Source: Sphingosinicella humi
GTDB lineage: Bacteria; Pseudomonadota; Alphaproteobacteria; Sphingomonadales; Sphingomonadaceae
Direction: 5' to 3'
DNA length: 64,000 bases
Assembly (NCBI RefSeq): GCF_003129465.1
Contig: NZ_QFFF01000001.1
Coordinates: 2,640,933 to 2,704,932 of the forward strand
Shown here one piece after another: positions 1-9,316 of the stretch. The notes under the pieces were generated by a model. That model made no database searches. It saw only the letters and a list, made by a program, of their open reading frames with translations, and was not told where the DNA came from. Position 1 is the stretch's first letter. Each line of letters begins with the position of its first letter. Made by a program: the position numbers and the translations under genes.

Positions 1-2321
1 CCGAAGCGCTGCTCCTCGTCGACGATGACGAGCCCGAGGTTTTTGAACTCGATACCCTTGGCGAGGATGGCGTGGGTGCCGATGACGATGTCGACCTTGC
101 CGTCCTTGATGCCCTCCTTGGTCGCCTTGGCCTCGGCGGCGGGGACCAGGCGGGAGAGGCGGCCGATCTCGATCGGGAAGCCGTGGAAGCGTTCCTTGAA
201 GGTGTTGTAATGCTGTCGGGCGAGGAGGGTGGTCGGGCAGACGAGCGCCACCTGCATCCCGGCCATGGCGGCGATGAAGGCCGCGCGCAGCGCGACCTCG
301 GTCTTGCCGAAGCCCACGTCGCCGCAGACGAGCCGGTCCATCGGCTTGCCGGCGCCGAGATCGCCGATGACGTCGCCGATCGCCCGGTCCTGATCGTCCG
401 TCTCCTCATAGGGAAAGCGGTCGGCGAAGGCGGCATAGCCGGTATCGGGCTCGGCGACGGCGCCGGCCCGGAGCGCCCGTTCGGCCGCGGTCTTGATCAG
501 CTCGCCGGCGATCTCGCGAATCCGCTCCTTCATCCGCGACTTCCGCCGCTGCCAGGCTTCGCCGCCGAGCTTGTCGAGGGTCACGCCCTCGCTCTCGCTG
601 CCGTAGCGGGAGAGGACTTCGAGATTTTCGACCGGGACGTAAAGCTTGTCGCCGCCGGAATAGGAAAGGGCAACGCAGTCGTGCGGCGCCTTCTGCACCG
701 GAATCTGCATCAGCCCTTCGTAGCGGCCGATGCCGTGGTCGGCATGGACGACGAGATCGCCGGGGGTGAGAGTGGCGAGTTCGGTGAGGAAGGCGTCGGC
801 GCTCTTCTTGCGCTTGCGACGGCGCACCAGGCGATCGCCGAGCATGTCCTGCTCGGTGAGCAGCGCGACCTCCTGAGTGGTGAATCCATGGTCGAGCTGG
901 ATGACGGTCAGGGCGACGCTACCTCCCCTCCCGCTTGCGGGAGGGGATTGAGGGGAGGGCTTGTCGGGTGTGGCAGCGCGCGACTTGACAGGCCCTCCCC
1001 CAGCCCCTCCCGCTGGCGGGAGGGGAGAGGAAGCACCCAAAGCTTCCTGCCAGGTGTCGGCCAGGGCGAGCTTCTTCAGTCCATGGTCCTCGAGCAGGCC
1101 CTTCAACCGCTCTCGCGCGCCGTTGGAATAGCTCGCCAGAACGACCTTGTGCTTCGCGCGCCTGAGATCGGCGACATGCGCCGCGACCGCCTCATAGAGA
1201 TTGGCGTTCTGCGCCCGCTCCGGCGCGAAATCGCGGGGACCGTCCACCCCGAAATCAAGGACGCTGGCGCTTTCCGGCTCGTGGAAAGGCGTGGTCTGGT
1301 GGAGCGGCCGCTCGGCGATGATCCGCTCCCATTCCTCCCGGCCGAGATAGAGCGTGCCCGGCTCCAGCGGACGATAGCTGCCCGGGTCCGACGACTGCGC
1401 CCGCGTGCGGTTCTGGTAATAATCCTCGATCGCCTCGAAGCGGGCGTCCGCGGCGCGGGAGTCATGAGCGTCGCGGACGATGAGGTCGTCCTCCGAGAGA
1501 TGATCGAACAGAGTGGCGAGCTTCTCCTCGAACAGTGGCAGCCAGTGATCGAGGCCGCTGAGGCGACGGCCTTCGGAGATCGCCTGGTAGAGCGGGTCGC
1601 CGGTCGCGGTGGCGCCGAACAGTTCGCGGTAGCGGGACCGGAAGCGCTTGATGCTCCCTTCGTCGAGCAGGGTCTCGGAGGCGGGGAGGAGGGTAAAGCC
1701 GTCCACCGAGCCGATGGTGCGCTGGGTGGCGGGGTCGAAACGGCGGACGCTCTCGATTTCGTCGCCGAAGAAGTCGAGGCGCAGCGCCTCCTCCTCGCCG
1801 GAGGGGAAGAGGTCCACCAGACCGCCGCGCACCGCATATTCGCCGGCGTCGGCGACGGTATCGGTGCGCATGTAGCCATTGGCCCGGAGCAGCACGCCAA
1901 GCTTGTCGCGATCGATGCGTTCGCCGGGAGCGAGTCGGGCGACGAGCTGGCGGATCCGGAACGGGGTAAGCGTGCGCTGGGTCGCGGCGTTGACGGTGGT
2001 GACGAGAAGCTGGGGCTTGTCGCTCTTGCGCTGCAGCGCGTGGAGCGTGGCCAAGCGTTCCGACGACGTTCGCAGCGAGGGCGAGGCGCGATCGTAGGGG
2101 AGGCAGTCCCAGGCCGGGAAGGACAGCGTCTCCAGCTCCGGCGCGAAATAATGGGCGGCGTCGACGATGGCACGCATCGCCGCTTCGTCGGGCGCGATGA
2201 AGACGGCGCGTCCCTTCGCGGCGCGCGCCAAGTCGGCGGCGAGCCAGGGCAGGAATCCGGCCGGGGCGCCGGCCAGCGTGATCGGCCTGTCGGCCGCGAG
2301 GATCGTCTTGAGGTCGGTCAC
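1..2321 (-). CDS. mfd: Transcription-repair coupling factor Mfd (3' end beyond the window)
   Basis: Mfd is an ATP-driven translocase that removes RNA polymerase stalled at lesions and recruits UvrA. The reverse-strand frame runs from a GTG at 2321, directly after the sdhE stop codon, off the left edge, giving about 773 residues. The order is a UvrB-like N-terminal half, an RNA-polymerase-interacting CarD-like domain starting near residue 520 (DLVVHADHGIGRYEGL), then the helicase core with Walker A GDVGFGKT near 665 and motif II DEEQRFG at the window edge. The second RecA lobe and C-terminal domain lie outside. The gene is read with sdhE. An extra, proline- and glycine-rich stretch of about 36 residues near 431-467 is encoded by a palindromic repeat and keeps frame. 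A long open frame on the opposite strand is a codon-bias shadow. Confidence 0.96.
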   Translation of the reverse strand, partial: MTDLKTILAADRPITLAGAPAGFLPWLAADLARAAKGRAVFIAPDEAAMRAIVDAAHYFAPELETLSFPAWDCLPYDRASPSLRTSSERLATLHALQRKSDKPQLLVTTVNAATQRTLTPFRIRQLVARLAPGERIDRDKLGVLLRANGYMRTDTVADAGEYAVRGGLVDLFPSGEEEALRLDFFGDEIESVRRFDPATQRTIGSVDGFTLLPASETLLDEGSIKRFRSRYRELFGATATGDPLYQAISEGRRLSGLDHWLPLFEEKLATLFDHLSEDDLIVRDAHDSRAADARFEAIEDYYQNRTRAQSSDPGSYRPLEPGTLYLGREEWERIIAERPLHQTTPFHEPESASVLDFGVDGPRDFAPERAQNANLYEAVAAHVADLRRAKHKVVLASYSNGARERLKGLLEDHGLKKLALADTWQEALGASSPLPPAGGAGGGPVKSRAATPDKPSPQSPPASGRGGSVALTVIQLDHGFTTQEVALLTEQDMLGDRLVRRRKRKKSADAFLTELATLTPGDLVVHADHGIGRYEGLMQIPVQKAPHDCVALSYSGGDKLYVPVENLEVLSRYGSESEGVTLDKLGGEAWQRRKSRMKERIREIAGELIKTAAERALRAGAVAEPDTGYAAFADRFPYEETDDQDRAIGDVIGDLGAGKPMDRLVCGDVGFGKTEVALRAAFIAAMAGMQVALVCPTTLLARQHYNTFKERFHGFPIEIGRLSRLVPAAEAKATKEGIKDGKVDIVIGTHAILAKGIEFKNLGLVIVDEEQRF
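921..1027 (-). repeat. Palindromic repeat inserted in frame within mfd
   Basis: Two near-identical hairpins, CCCCTCCCGC/GCGGGAGGGG at 925-946 and again at 1004-1025, bracket an element of about 107 bp. On the mfd strand it has no stop and is a multiple of three, encoding a stretch rich in Pro, Gly, Ser and Ala (starts PLPPAGGAGGG, ends PPASGRGGS) between conserved Mfd sequence on both sides. It behaves like the protein-coding palindromic elements known from Rickettsia (RPE), although the sequence family is different. Confidence 0.85.
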
Positions 2322-2588
2322 TTATTCGGGGTGCTCGATATAGTTGAGGGCCTTGAGCCGGCGCATCATCGCCCCGTCCCAGCGCTCCGGCACGGGCTGG
2401 GTTCCGATCGCCCAGGCCATGATGTCGACGTCCTGCTCCTCGAGGAACGCCTCGTACCAGTCGATCTCCGCGTCGCTCCAGCCTTCATGATGCCGGTCGA
2501 AAAATCCGCCGATCAGCAGGTCGGCCTCCTTGGTACCGCGATGCCAGGCGCGGAAGCGGAGACGTTTGAGGCGGGCTTCGCGGTCCAT
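2322..2588 (-). CDS. sdhE: FAD assembly factor SdhE
   Basis: SdhE is a small cytoplasmic factor that promotes covalent attachment of FAD to succinate dehydrogenase subunit A. The 88-residue product has the usual length for the family and the diagnostic RGxxE motif (HRGTKEADL, residues 17-25), followed by the helical core with EAFLEEQD and the MAWAIG stretch. The ATG at 2588 is the only good start. Its TAA is followed without a gap by the mfd GTG start, so the two are probably co-transcribed and translationally coupled. recG is transcribed divergently from the 68-bp gap upstream. Confidence 0.95.
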   Translation of the reverse strand: MDREARLKRLRFRAWHRGTKEADLLIGGFFDRHHEGWSDAEIDWYEAFLEEQDVDIMAWAIGTQPVPERWDGAMMRRLKALNYIEHPE

Positions 2589-2656
2589 GGGGCTCCAACG
2601 TGGAAAGGCCGCTCTGGTGAAACCAGGCGGCTTTGAATAGGAACGCTCACTTAGTC

Positions 2657-4714
2657 ATGCGGCCCGATATTCTCAATCCGATCTTCGCTGAAGTGGAGGT
2701 GCTGAAGGGCATCGGCCCGGCGCTCGCCAAGCCGCTGAAGCGGCTGGGGCTGGAGCGTGTCGTCGACATCCTCTTCCACCTGCCGGTGAACTGGATCGAC
2801 CGGAAGCGGGTCGAGATCGTCGATCAGGCCGATGCCGGGCGGGTGGTGACGGTGGAGGTGACGCCCGTCGACTATCGGCAGGGCGGGCCGCGCGGGCCGT
2901 TTCGGGTGCACGCCACCGACAAGGCCGGCAATTATCTCAGCCTCGTCTACTTCAACAATCCGGGCTGGGCGAAGAAGCAGCTCAAGATCGGCGAGCCGCG
3001 CGTCGTCTCCGGGCGGATGGACCTGTACGGGCAGGAATTGCAGATCGTCCATCCGGACTATGTGCTGCCGCCGGACGAGGCCGCGACCTTGCCGGAAAGC
3101 GAGCCCGTCTATCCGTTGTCGGAAGGGCTCACCAACAATCGCATGGGCCATCTGGCCGCCCAGGCGCTATCGCGGGTGCCGGAGCTCGCCGAATGGGTGG
3201 AACCGAGCGTGCTCGAACGGCGAGGCTGGCCAAGCTGGTCGGAAGCTCTGTCGATGGCGCACCGCATGCGTCAGGCAGGCCAGGCGCGCGAGCGGCTCGC
3301 CTATGACGAAATCTTTGCCAACCAACTCGCCTTGATGCTGGTCCGCGCCTCATCGAGGAAGCGCAAAGGCGTGCCGCTGAGGGGCGACCGGCGGCTACGG
3401 GACATGCTGAAGCTTCCCTATGCGCCCACCGGGGCCCAGGCGCGCGCCATCGCCGAGATCGAGGGCGATCTCCAGCAGGAAATGCCGATGCTCCGGCTGC
3501 TCCAGGGCGATGTCGGATCGGGCAAGACATTGGTGGCGTTGAAGGCATTGCTGATCGCCGTGGAAGCCGGCGCGCAGGGGGCGTTGCTGGCGCCGACCGA
3601 AATCCTTGCCCGCCAGCATTTCGACACTTTGTCGCGCCAACTCGCTGGGCTTCCGGTCAACGTCGCCATCCTCACCGGGCGCGAGAAGGGCAAAGCGCGC
3701 GAGGCGACCCTGATGGGCCTCGCCGACGGCTCGATCGACATCCTCGTCGGCACCCACGCCATCTTCCAGCAACATGTCACCTACAAGCGGCTTGGCCTCG
3801 CCGTGGTGGACGAGCAGCATCGCTTCGGCGTCGCGCAGAGGATGATGCTGGCGGAAAAGGCGGTGCGGCCGCCGCACCTCCTCGTCATGACTGCCACGCC
3901 TATCCCGCGAACGCTGACGCTGACCCATTATGGCGAGATGGACGTCAGCCGACTCGACGAGATGCCGCCCGGCCGCCAGCCGATCGAGACCCGCGTGCTG
4001 AGCGCGGAGCGGCTGCCCGAGGTGGTCGAAGCGCTCGGCCGTCACATCGCTGCGGGCAAACAGGCCTATTGGGTCTGTCCGCTGGTCGAGGAGAGCGAGG
4101 CCTCGGACCAGGCCGCCGCCGAGGATCGCGCCCAGACGCTCCGCCTCCGCTTCGGCGACCGCATCGGCCTCGTCCACGGCCGAATGAAGGGGCCGGAGAA
4201 GGATGCGGTGATGGAGCGGTTCCAGCGCGGCGAGCTCTCCGTGCTGGTCGCCACTACCGTCATCGAGGTCGGCGTCGACGTTCCCAACGCCACCTTGATG
4301 ATCGTCGAAGGCGCCGATCGCTTCGGCTTGGCCCAGCTCCACCAGCTAAGGGGTAGGGTAGGCCGTGGCGACCAGCGCTCGGTCTGCCTGCTGCTGCGCG
4401 GCAACAGTCTCAGCGAGACGGCGCGCGCCCGCCTCGCTCTGATGCGCGAAACCAATGACGGCTTTCGTATCGCCGAGGAGGATCTGCGCTTGCGCGGTGC
4501 CGGCGAAATCCTCGGCACGCGGCAGTCGGGCGAGGCTCAGTTCCGTCTCGCCAGTCCCGAACAGATCGCGGAGCTCGCCCAGACTGCGATGGACGATGCC
4601 CGCCTCCTCGTCGACCGCGACGGCGGCCTCGAAGGCCCGCGCGGCAAGGCGGCGCGAACCCTGCTCTATTTGTTCGAGCGCGACGCGGCCGTGGGACTGC
4701 TGCGCTCGGGATAA
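2657..4714 (+). CDS. recG: ATP-dependent DNA helicase RecG
   Basis: RecG is a branch-migrating helicase that regresses stalled forks and processes Holliday junctions and R-loops. The product of 685 residues has the N-terminal wedge/OB region (with EVLKGIGPALAKPLKRLGL early), Walker A GDVGSGKT near residue 285, motif II DEQHRFG near 385, the TATPIPRT motif III and the C-terminal helicase motif QLRGRVGRG. I chose the ATG at 2657 (MRPDILNP) because family members start there; an ATG at 2633 would only add eight unrelated residues. It is divergent from sdhE-mfd and convergent with tyrS. Confidence 0.96.
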   Translation: MRPDILNPIFAEVEVLKGIGPALAKPLKRLGLERVVDILFHLPVNWIDRKRVEIVDQADAGRVVTVEVTPVDYRQGGPRGPFRVHATDKAGNYLSLVYFNNPGWAKKQLKIGEPRVVSGRMDLYGQELQIVHPDYVLPPDEAATLPESEPVYPLSEGLTNNRMGHLAAQALSRVPELAEWVEPSVLERRGWPSWSEALSMAHRMRQAGQARERLAYDEIFANQLALMLVRASSRKRKGVPLRGDRRLRDMLKLPYAPTGAQARAIAEIEGDLQQEMPMLRLLQGDVGSGKTLVALKALLIAVEAGAQGALLAPTEILARQHFDTLSRQLAGLPVNVAILTGREKGKAREATLMGLADGSIDILVGTHAIFQQHVTYKRLGLAVVDEQHRFGVAQRMMLAEKAVRPPHLLVMTATPIPRTLTLTHYGEMDVSRLDEMPPGRQPIETRVLSAERLPEVVEALGRHIAAGKQAYWVCPLVEESEASDQAAAEDRAQTLRLRFGDRIGLVHGRMKGPEKDAVMERFQRGELSVLVATTVIEVGVDVPNATLMIVEGADRFGLAQLHQLRGRVGRGDQRSVCLLLRGNSLSETARARLALMRETNDGFRIAEEDLRLRGAGEILGTRQSGEAQFRLASPEQIAELAQTAMDDARLLVDRDGGLEGPRGKAARTLLYLFERDAAVGLLRSG

Positions 4715-4719
4715 CAGCC

Positions 4720-4803
4720 GTCATTGCGACCCCGGCGAAAGCCGGGGAAGCAATCCAGCCTCGTAGGTCTGGATTGCCGCGTCGCTCCGCTCCTCGCAAT
4801 GAC
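4720..4803. repeat. Intergenic palindromic repeat, GTCATTGCGA family (copy 1)
   Basis: GTCATTGCGA at 4720 pairs with TCGCAATGAC ending at 4803. Inside lie a nested hairpin CCCCGGC-GAAA-GCCGGGG (4730-4747) and GCAATCCAG/CTGGATTGC (4750-4777). The element fills the gap between convergent recG and tyrS and could act as a bidirectional terminator. Further copies lie at 26469-26538 and 35641-35711. Confidence 0.9.
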
Positions 4804-4808
4804 AACGA

Positions 4809-6038
4809 TCAGCGTGTCAGGAGGCCGTGCTTTTTCTTGCCGAGGCTGAGCTTCAGCGGTTCGTCGGTCTCCAGCACGATCGTGAAGGTCGGGTCGGAGA
4901 TCACGACATTGTTGAGCCGCACGGCGCCTTCGCCGATCTTGCGCCGAGCCTCGCCGTTCGAGGCGGCGAAGCCGAGCACGGTCAGGGCCTGGACGATGCC
5001 GAGCCCATCGCCCTGCACCCTCAGCGTCGGCAGGGAGTCTCCCGCCGCGCCTTGCTCGAACGTCCTACGCGCCGTCTCCGCCGCCTCGGTTGCCGCGGCC
5101 TCACCGTGCGCCATCGCTGTGGCGAGGTCAGCCAGCACCTTCTTCGCCTCGTTGATTTCGCTCCCCTGGAGCGACTCCAGCCGCGCGACTTCGTCCACCG
5201 GCAGGTCGGTGAAGAGCCTCAGGAAGCGCCCCACATCGGCGTCCTGCGTGTTCCGCCAGAACTGCCAATAATCATAGGGCGGCAGCTGGTCCGCGTTGAG
5301 CCACACCGCGCCCGACATGGTCTTGCCCATCTTGCCGCCGTCGGCGGTGGTGATGAGCGGCGTCGTCACGCCATAGACTTGCGTCCCGTCGGCGCGGCGG
5401 GCGAGCTCGACGCCGTTGACGATATTGCCCCACTGGTCCGATCCGCCGAGCTGCAGCCGGCACCCGGCGCGGCGCGACAGCTCCAGGAAGTCATAGGCCT
5501 GGAGAATCATATAGTTGAATTCGAGGAAGGAGAGCGACTGCTCCCGATCGAGCCTCAGCTTGACGCTGTCGAAGGTCAGCATCCGGTTGATCGAGAAATG
5601 CTGCCCCACCTCCCGAAGGAAGGGGATATATTCGAGGGCGTCCAGCCATTCCGCATTGTCGAGCATGATCGCGTCGGTCGGCCCGTCGCCGAAGGTCAGG
5701 AAATTCTCGAACACCCGCTTGATCGAGGCGACGTTGGCCGCGATCGTCTCCTCGGTCATCAGCTTCCTCGCTTCGTCCTTGAAGCTTGGATCCCCGATCT
5801 TGCCGGTGCCGCCGCCCATCAGCACGATGGGCTTGTGCCCCGCCTGCTGGAGCCGGCGCAGCAGCATGATCTGGACCAGGCTGCCGACATGGAGCGAGGG
5901 CGCGGTCGGGTCGAAGCCGATATAGCCCGGCACGATCTCCTTCGTCGCCAAGGCATCTAGGCCCTCGGCGTCGGTCAACTGGTGGATATAGCCGCGCTCG
6001 TCGAGTAGGCGGAGGAGATCGGACTTGTACTGGCTCAT
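4809..6038 (-). CDS. tyrS: Tyrosyl-tRNA synthetase
   Basis: TyrS charges tRNA-Tyr with tyrosine using ATP; it is a class I aminoacyl-tRNA synthetase working as a cytoplasmic dimer. The 409-residue length is typical. Visible marks are the HIGH-type motif as HVGS (residues 50-53), [11 protein letters not shown], the tyrosine/AMP pocket sequence [11 protein letters not shown], the KMSKS-type loop as KMGKT near 235, and an S4 RNA-binding domain in the last 60 residues. The gene is monocistronic, convergent with recG, and starts at an ATG 60 bp from the divergent DOMON gene. Confidence 0.97.
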   Translation of the reverse strand: MSQYKSDLLRLLDERGYIHQLTDAEGLDALATKEIVPGYIGFDPTAPSLHVGSLVQIMLLRRLQQAGHKPIVLMGGGTGKIGDPSFKDEARKLMTEETIAANVASIKRVFENFLTFGDGPTDAIMLDNAEWLDALEYIPFLREVGQHFSINRMLTFDSVKLRLDREQSLSFLEFNYMILQAYDFLELSRRAGCRLQLGGSDQWGNIVNGVELARRADGTQVYGVTTPLITTADGGKMGKTMSGAVWLNADQLPPYDYWQFWRNTQDADVGRFLRLFTDLPVDEVARLESLQGSEINEAKKVLADLATAMAHGEAAATEAAETARRTFEQGAAGDSLPTLRVQGDGLGIVQALTVLGFAASNGEARRKIGEGAVRLNNVVISDPTFTIVLETDEPLKLSLGKKKHGLLTR

Positions 6039-6097
6039 GAGGCGTGCGGTTACATGGCGGATTTGAGGCTGGCAATCGGGCTGGTGACGGAGGCGGC

Positions 6098-6625
6098 ATG
6101 CGCGTCGCGCTGAGGGTTCATCCAGACACGCCCTCCAATGCCGTGTCTCGCATCGAAGTGGAGGTAGAATCTACGAACCCCGGGAAGCTGGCGTTGCACT
6201 ATCGCGTCACAGGCGAAATAGGCGAGATCCTGCTGCCGCCTCCGGCCGCGTCGACCCGAGCGGACGATCTGTGGCAGCATAGCTGCTTCGAAGCTTTCCT
6301 TCGCGACACATCGGGTACCGGCTATCACGAATTCAACTTCGCGCCGTCGACGCAATGGGCCGCCTATCGCTTCAAGGACTATCGGGAGGGGAGGAGCCTT
6401 GCCGCGGTGACTGCCCCGATTATCGGGGCCCGCGCGGATGTCGGATGCTACGAATTGCAGGCGACGCTGGCTTGGGCGGGACCTGCGCGAATGGGGCTCT
6501 CGGCCGTTATCGAGGAGCGGTCTGGCCGCAAATCCTATTGGGCGCTGGCGCATCCTCCCGGCGACCCGGATTTTCATCATTCCGATTGCTTTGCACTCCA
6601 ACTCCCGCCAGCAGTTCGACCATGA
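6098..6625 (+). CDS. DOMON-like domain protein
   Basis: The product is 175 residues with no signal peptide or membrane segment. It matches from memory the DOMON-like beta-sandwich family that sits next to murein-related genes in sphingomonads; features include [32 protein letters not shown] and a closing [13 protein letters not shown] folds bind haem or sugars, but which ligand applies here cannot be read from the sequence. The ATG at 6098 has GGAGG a few bases upstream, so I prefer it to an in-frame ATG at 6044. Its stop overlaps the start of the NamZ-like gene (ATGA), implying coupled translation and a shared pathway. Confidence 0.75.
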   Translation: MRVALRVHPDTPSNAVSRIEVEVESTNPGKLALHYRVTGEIGEILLPPPAASTRADDLWQHSCFEAFLRDTSGTGYHEFNFAPSTQWAAYRFKDYREGRSLAAVTAPIIGARADVGCYELQATLAWAGPARMGLSAVIEERSGRKSYWALAHPPGDPDFHHSDCFALQLPPAVRP

Positions 6626-7827
6626 AATTCGGTATCGACCGCCTCCTCGCCGATCCGGCCCTGCGCGCGCCGCTGGAGGGCAAGCGCGTGGCGCTGCTCG
6701 CCCATCCCGCATCAGTGACGGAATATCTGACCCATTCGCTCGACGCCCTCGCCGCGTCGGGTGACATCAAGCTCAGTGCCGCCTTCGGGCCGCAGCACGG
6801 CCTGCGCGGCGACAAGCAGGATAATATGATGGAGTCGCCGGACTATAACGACCCGGCGCACGGCATCCCCGTCTTCAGCCTCTATGGCGAGGTCCGACGC
6901 CCCACCGGCCAGGCGATGGGCACGTTCGATATCCTGCTCGTCGACCTGCAGGACCTTGGCTGCCGCATCTACACCTTCATCACGACCCTGCTCTACGTCC
7001 TCGAGGCGGCGGCCGAGCATGGCAAGGAAGTGTGGGTGCTCGATCGCCCCAACCCCGCCGGACGCCCGGTCGAGGGGCTCACGCTCCGCCCCGGCTGGGA
7101 GAGCTTCGTCGGCGCCGGGCCGATGCCGATGCGCCACGGCCTGACATTGGGCGAGCTGGGTCTCTGGTTCGTGGACGAGATGAAGCTCGACGTCGCCTAT
7201 CGCGTCATCGAGATGGAAGGTTATGAGCCCGATGCGGCGCCCGGCCATGGCTGGCCGCTGGAGGAGCGCATCTGGATCAATCCCAGCCCCAACGCCCCGA
7301 ACGTCAACATGGCCCGCGCCTATGCCGGCACGGTGATGCTCGAGGGCACGACCTTGTCCGAGGGGAGGGGCACGACCCGCCCGCTGGAGCTGTTCGGCGC
7401 GCCCGATATCGACGCCAAGGCGGTGATCGCCGAGATGCGGTCGCTCGCGCCGGAGTGGCTGCGGGGCTGCATCCTTCGCGACTGCTGGTTCGAGCCGACC
7501 TTCCACAAGCATGTCGGCAAGCTCTGCAACGGCGTCCACATCCACGCCGAGGGTCCGCGTTACGACCACGGCGCCTTCAAACCCTGGCGGCTCCAGGCGC
7601 TCGCCTTCAAGGCGATCCGCCGTCTCTATCCGGATTATCCGCTCTGGCGCGACTTCCCGTACGAATATGAGTTCGACAAGCTCGCCATCGATGTCATCAA
7701 CGGCGGCCCGGCTCTCCGCGAGTGGGTCGACGACGCGGCCGCGACGCCGGAAGACCTGGAGGCGCTGACCTTGCCGGACGAGTGCGCCTGGTTGGAAGAA
7801 CGGCGGCCCTATCTGCGCTATCCATGA
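6622..7827 (+). CDS. DUF1343 / NamZ-type exo-beta-N-acetylmuramidase
   Basis: The 401-residue product belongs to DUF1343. Its characterised member, NamZ of Bacillus subtilis (glycoside hydrolase family GH171), removes terminal N-acetylmuramic acid from peptidoglycan fragments. Recognisable stretches are FGIDRLL at the start, GPQHGLRGDKQDNM, PVFSLYGE, LVDLQDLGCRIYTF, VLDRPNPAGR and the cluster WINPSPNAPN. No clear signal peptide is seen, so it may act in the cytoplasm on recycled fragments. The ATG at 6622 overlaps the stop of the DOMON gene, and its own stop overlaps the start of the next gene. Confidence 0.87.
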   Translation: MKFGIDRLLADPALRAPLEGKRVALLAHPASVTEYLTHSLDALAASGDIKLSAAFGPQHGLRGDKQDNMMESPDYNDPAHGIPVFSLYGEVRRPTGQAMGTFDILLVDLQDLGCRIYTFITTLLYVLEAAAEHGKEVWVLDRPNPAGRPVEGLTLRPGWESFVGAGPMPMRHGLTLGELGLWFVDEMKLDVAYRVIEMEGYEPDAAPGHGWPLEERIWINPSPNAPNVNMARAYAGTVMLEGTTLSEGRGTTRPLELFGAPDIDAKAVIAEMRSLAPEWLRGCILRDCWFEPTFHKHVGKLCNGVHIHAEGPRYDHGAFKPWRLQALAFKAIRRLYPDYPLWRDFPYEYEFDKLAIDVINGGPALREWVDDAAATPEDLEALTLPDECAWLEERRPYLRYP

Positions 7828-9290
7828 CCGCCGAGACGCCCGAAACGCTGCTCAGGCGCGCCACCGACCTGCAACGGGCCGGGCGGGTTCAGGACGCCAT
7901 CGCGGCTTATGAGCAGCTGCTGGCCTTGCGGCCGGACATTCCGGCAGGCTGGTACAATCTGGGGTACCTCCAACGCTGGGCGGGGCGGTTCGAAGAGTCG
8001 CTGGTTTCCTATCAGCGCGCCCTGGACCATGGTGTCAGCCAGCCGGAGGAGGTCCATCTCAACCGGGGCGTCATCCTCGCCGATCATCTCGCCCGGAGCG
8101 ATGCCGCCGAGGCGGAGCTGAAGGCCGCGCTGGCGCTCAATCCGCGCTACGTTCCCGCTTGGCTCAACCTCGGCAATCTCCACGAAGATCGCGGCCTGCG
8201 GGTCGAGGCGCGGGAGGCCTATGAGCAAGTGCTGGCGCTGGAGCCCGACCACGCGCTGGCGCTGACGCGGCTGGCCGGCCTGACGAGGGCTGCAGGTCCC
8301 GACGATCCAATGATCGATCGACTGAGGCAAGCGATCGCCCGCCCTGGCGTAAGCGCCGTCGATCGGGCGGATCTCGGCTTCGCGCTGGGTCAGGCGCTCG
8401 ACGCCGCCGGAGCCTATGACGAGGCTTTCGCCGCCTATGGCGACGCCAATGCCGCCAGCCGTGCCAGCGCCGGCGCGCCCGTGCGCTACGACGCAGCGGC
8501 AGTGGAGAGCCTGATCGATCGTCTCATTGAGGCCTTCCCCGCACCGGCCGCGCGAGGTCAAGGCGAGACCGGCGCGCCGCTCTTCATCTGCGGGATGTTC
8601 CGGTCCGGCTCGACCCTGACTGAGCAGATCCTGGCGAGCCACAGCCAGGTGACTGCCGGTGGGGAGCTGAACCTGCTGCCGACCCTCATTCAGCGGGAGC
8701 TTCAGCCTTATCCGGAGGCGGCGGCGGAGGCCGGTCCCGAGAAGCTCGAACGCCTGCGCCGCGATTATTTGGAGCGGCTCCGTGCCATCCATCCCGACGC
8801 CGGTCTCGTCACCGACAAGCGGCCCGACAATTTCCTCCATATCGGCCTCATCAAGGCGCTGTTTCCGGACGCCCGGATCGTCCACACCCGCCGGGAACCG
8901 CTCGACAACATCCTGTCGATCTACTTCCTCCACCTCGACCACAGCATGCCCTATGCGCTCGACCTCATGGACACGGCCCATTGGCACGGCCAGTACCGCC
9001 GCCTGATGGCGCACTGGAAGGCGCTCTATCCGAAGGACATTTACGACCTCGATTATGAGGCCCTGGTCGCCGAGCCGCGTCCCACCATCGAGCGCCTTCT
9101 TGGCTTTTGCGGCCTCGAATGGAAGGAGTCCTGCCTCTCCTTCCATGAGGCGAACACGGCCGTCAGGACGGCAAGCGTCTGGCAGGTGCGCCAGCCCATC
9201 TACCGCCGCTCAGCCGGACGGTGGCGGAATTATGAGGCGCACCTCGGTAACGTGCGAGCGGCCCTAGAGGGCGAACAAGGGGAGCGCTGA
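7824..9290 (+). CDS. TPR-domain sulfotransferase
   Basis: This 488-residue protein joins N-terminal tetratricopeptide repeats (about residues 1-180; for example AGWYNLGYLQ and PAWLNLGNLHEDRG) to a C-terminal sulfotransferase domain. The PAPS 5'-phosphosulfate loop reads GMFRSGSTLTEQIL near residue 255, and the 3'-phosphate region appears as HTRREPLDNILSIYF. Family members move sulfate from PAPS to hydroxyl or amine acceptors; the acceptor here is unknown. The ATG at 7824 overlaps the stop of the DUF1343 gene, making it the third gene of a coupled operon with a murein-sugar hydrolase. Confidence 0.88.
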   Translation: MTAETPETLLRRATDLQRAGRVQDAIAAYEQLLALRPDIPAGWYNLGYLQRWAGRFEESLVSYQRALDHGVSQPEEVHLNRGVILADHLARSDAAEAELKAALALNPRYVPAWLNLGNLHEDRGLRVEAREAYEQVLALEPDHALALTRLAGLTRAAGPDDPMIDRLRQAIARPGVSAVDRADLGFALGQALDAAGAYDEAFAAYGDANAASRASAGAPVRYDAAAVESLIDRLIEAFPAPAARGQGETGAPLFICGMFRSGSTLTEQILASHSQVTAGGELNLLPTLIQRELQPYPEAAAEAGPEKLERLRRDYLERLRAIHPDAGLVTDKRPDNFLHIGLIKALFPDARIVHTRREPLDNILSIYFLHLDHSMPYALDLMDTAHWHGQYRRLMAHWKALYPKDIYDLDYEALVAEPRPTIERLLGFCGLEWKESCLSFHEANTAVRTASVWQVRQPIYRRSAGRWRNYEAHLGNVRAALEGEQGER

Positions 9291-9315
9291 CCCGGTTCGG
9301 GCGCGCTCCCTTGTT
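9274..9315. terminator. Bidirectional hairpin between convergent genes
   Basis: AACAAGGGGAGCGC (9274-9287) pairs with GCGCTCCCTTGTT (9303-9315) apart from one bulged G, with a 15-nt loop. It overlaps the last codons of the sulfotransferase and ends just before the stop of the convergent amidohydrolase. The TTGTT on one side and AACAA on the other suit termination in both directions. Confidence 0.65.
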
Positions 9316-9316
9316 G

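Noticed and set aside
900..1040. Possible frameshift or pseudogene in mfd
   Set aside because: Codon-by-codon reading through the palindrome gives an uninterrupted frame with conserved Mfd sequence on both sides.
72..2636. Very long open frame on the + strand (over 850 codons) opposite mfd
   Set aside because: Mfd on the reverse strand has all the expected motifs over the whole region; the + frame is rich in Arg/Gly/Val/Glu with no recognisable domain and is a codon-bias shadow. Similar long shadows opposite the amidohydrolase, lon and CpaC genes were dropped for the same reason.
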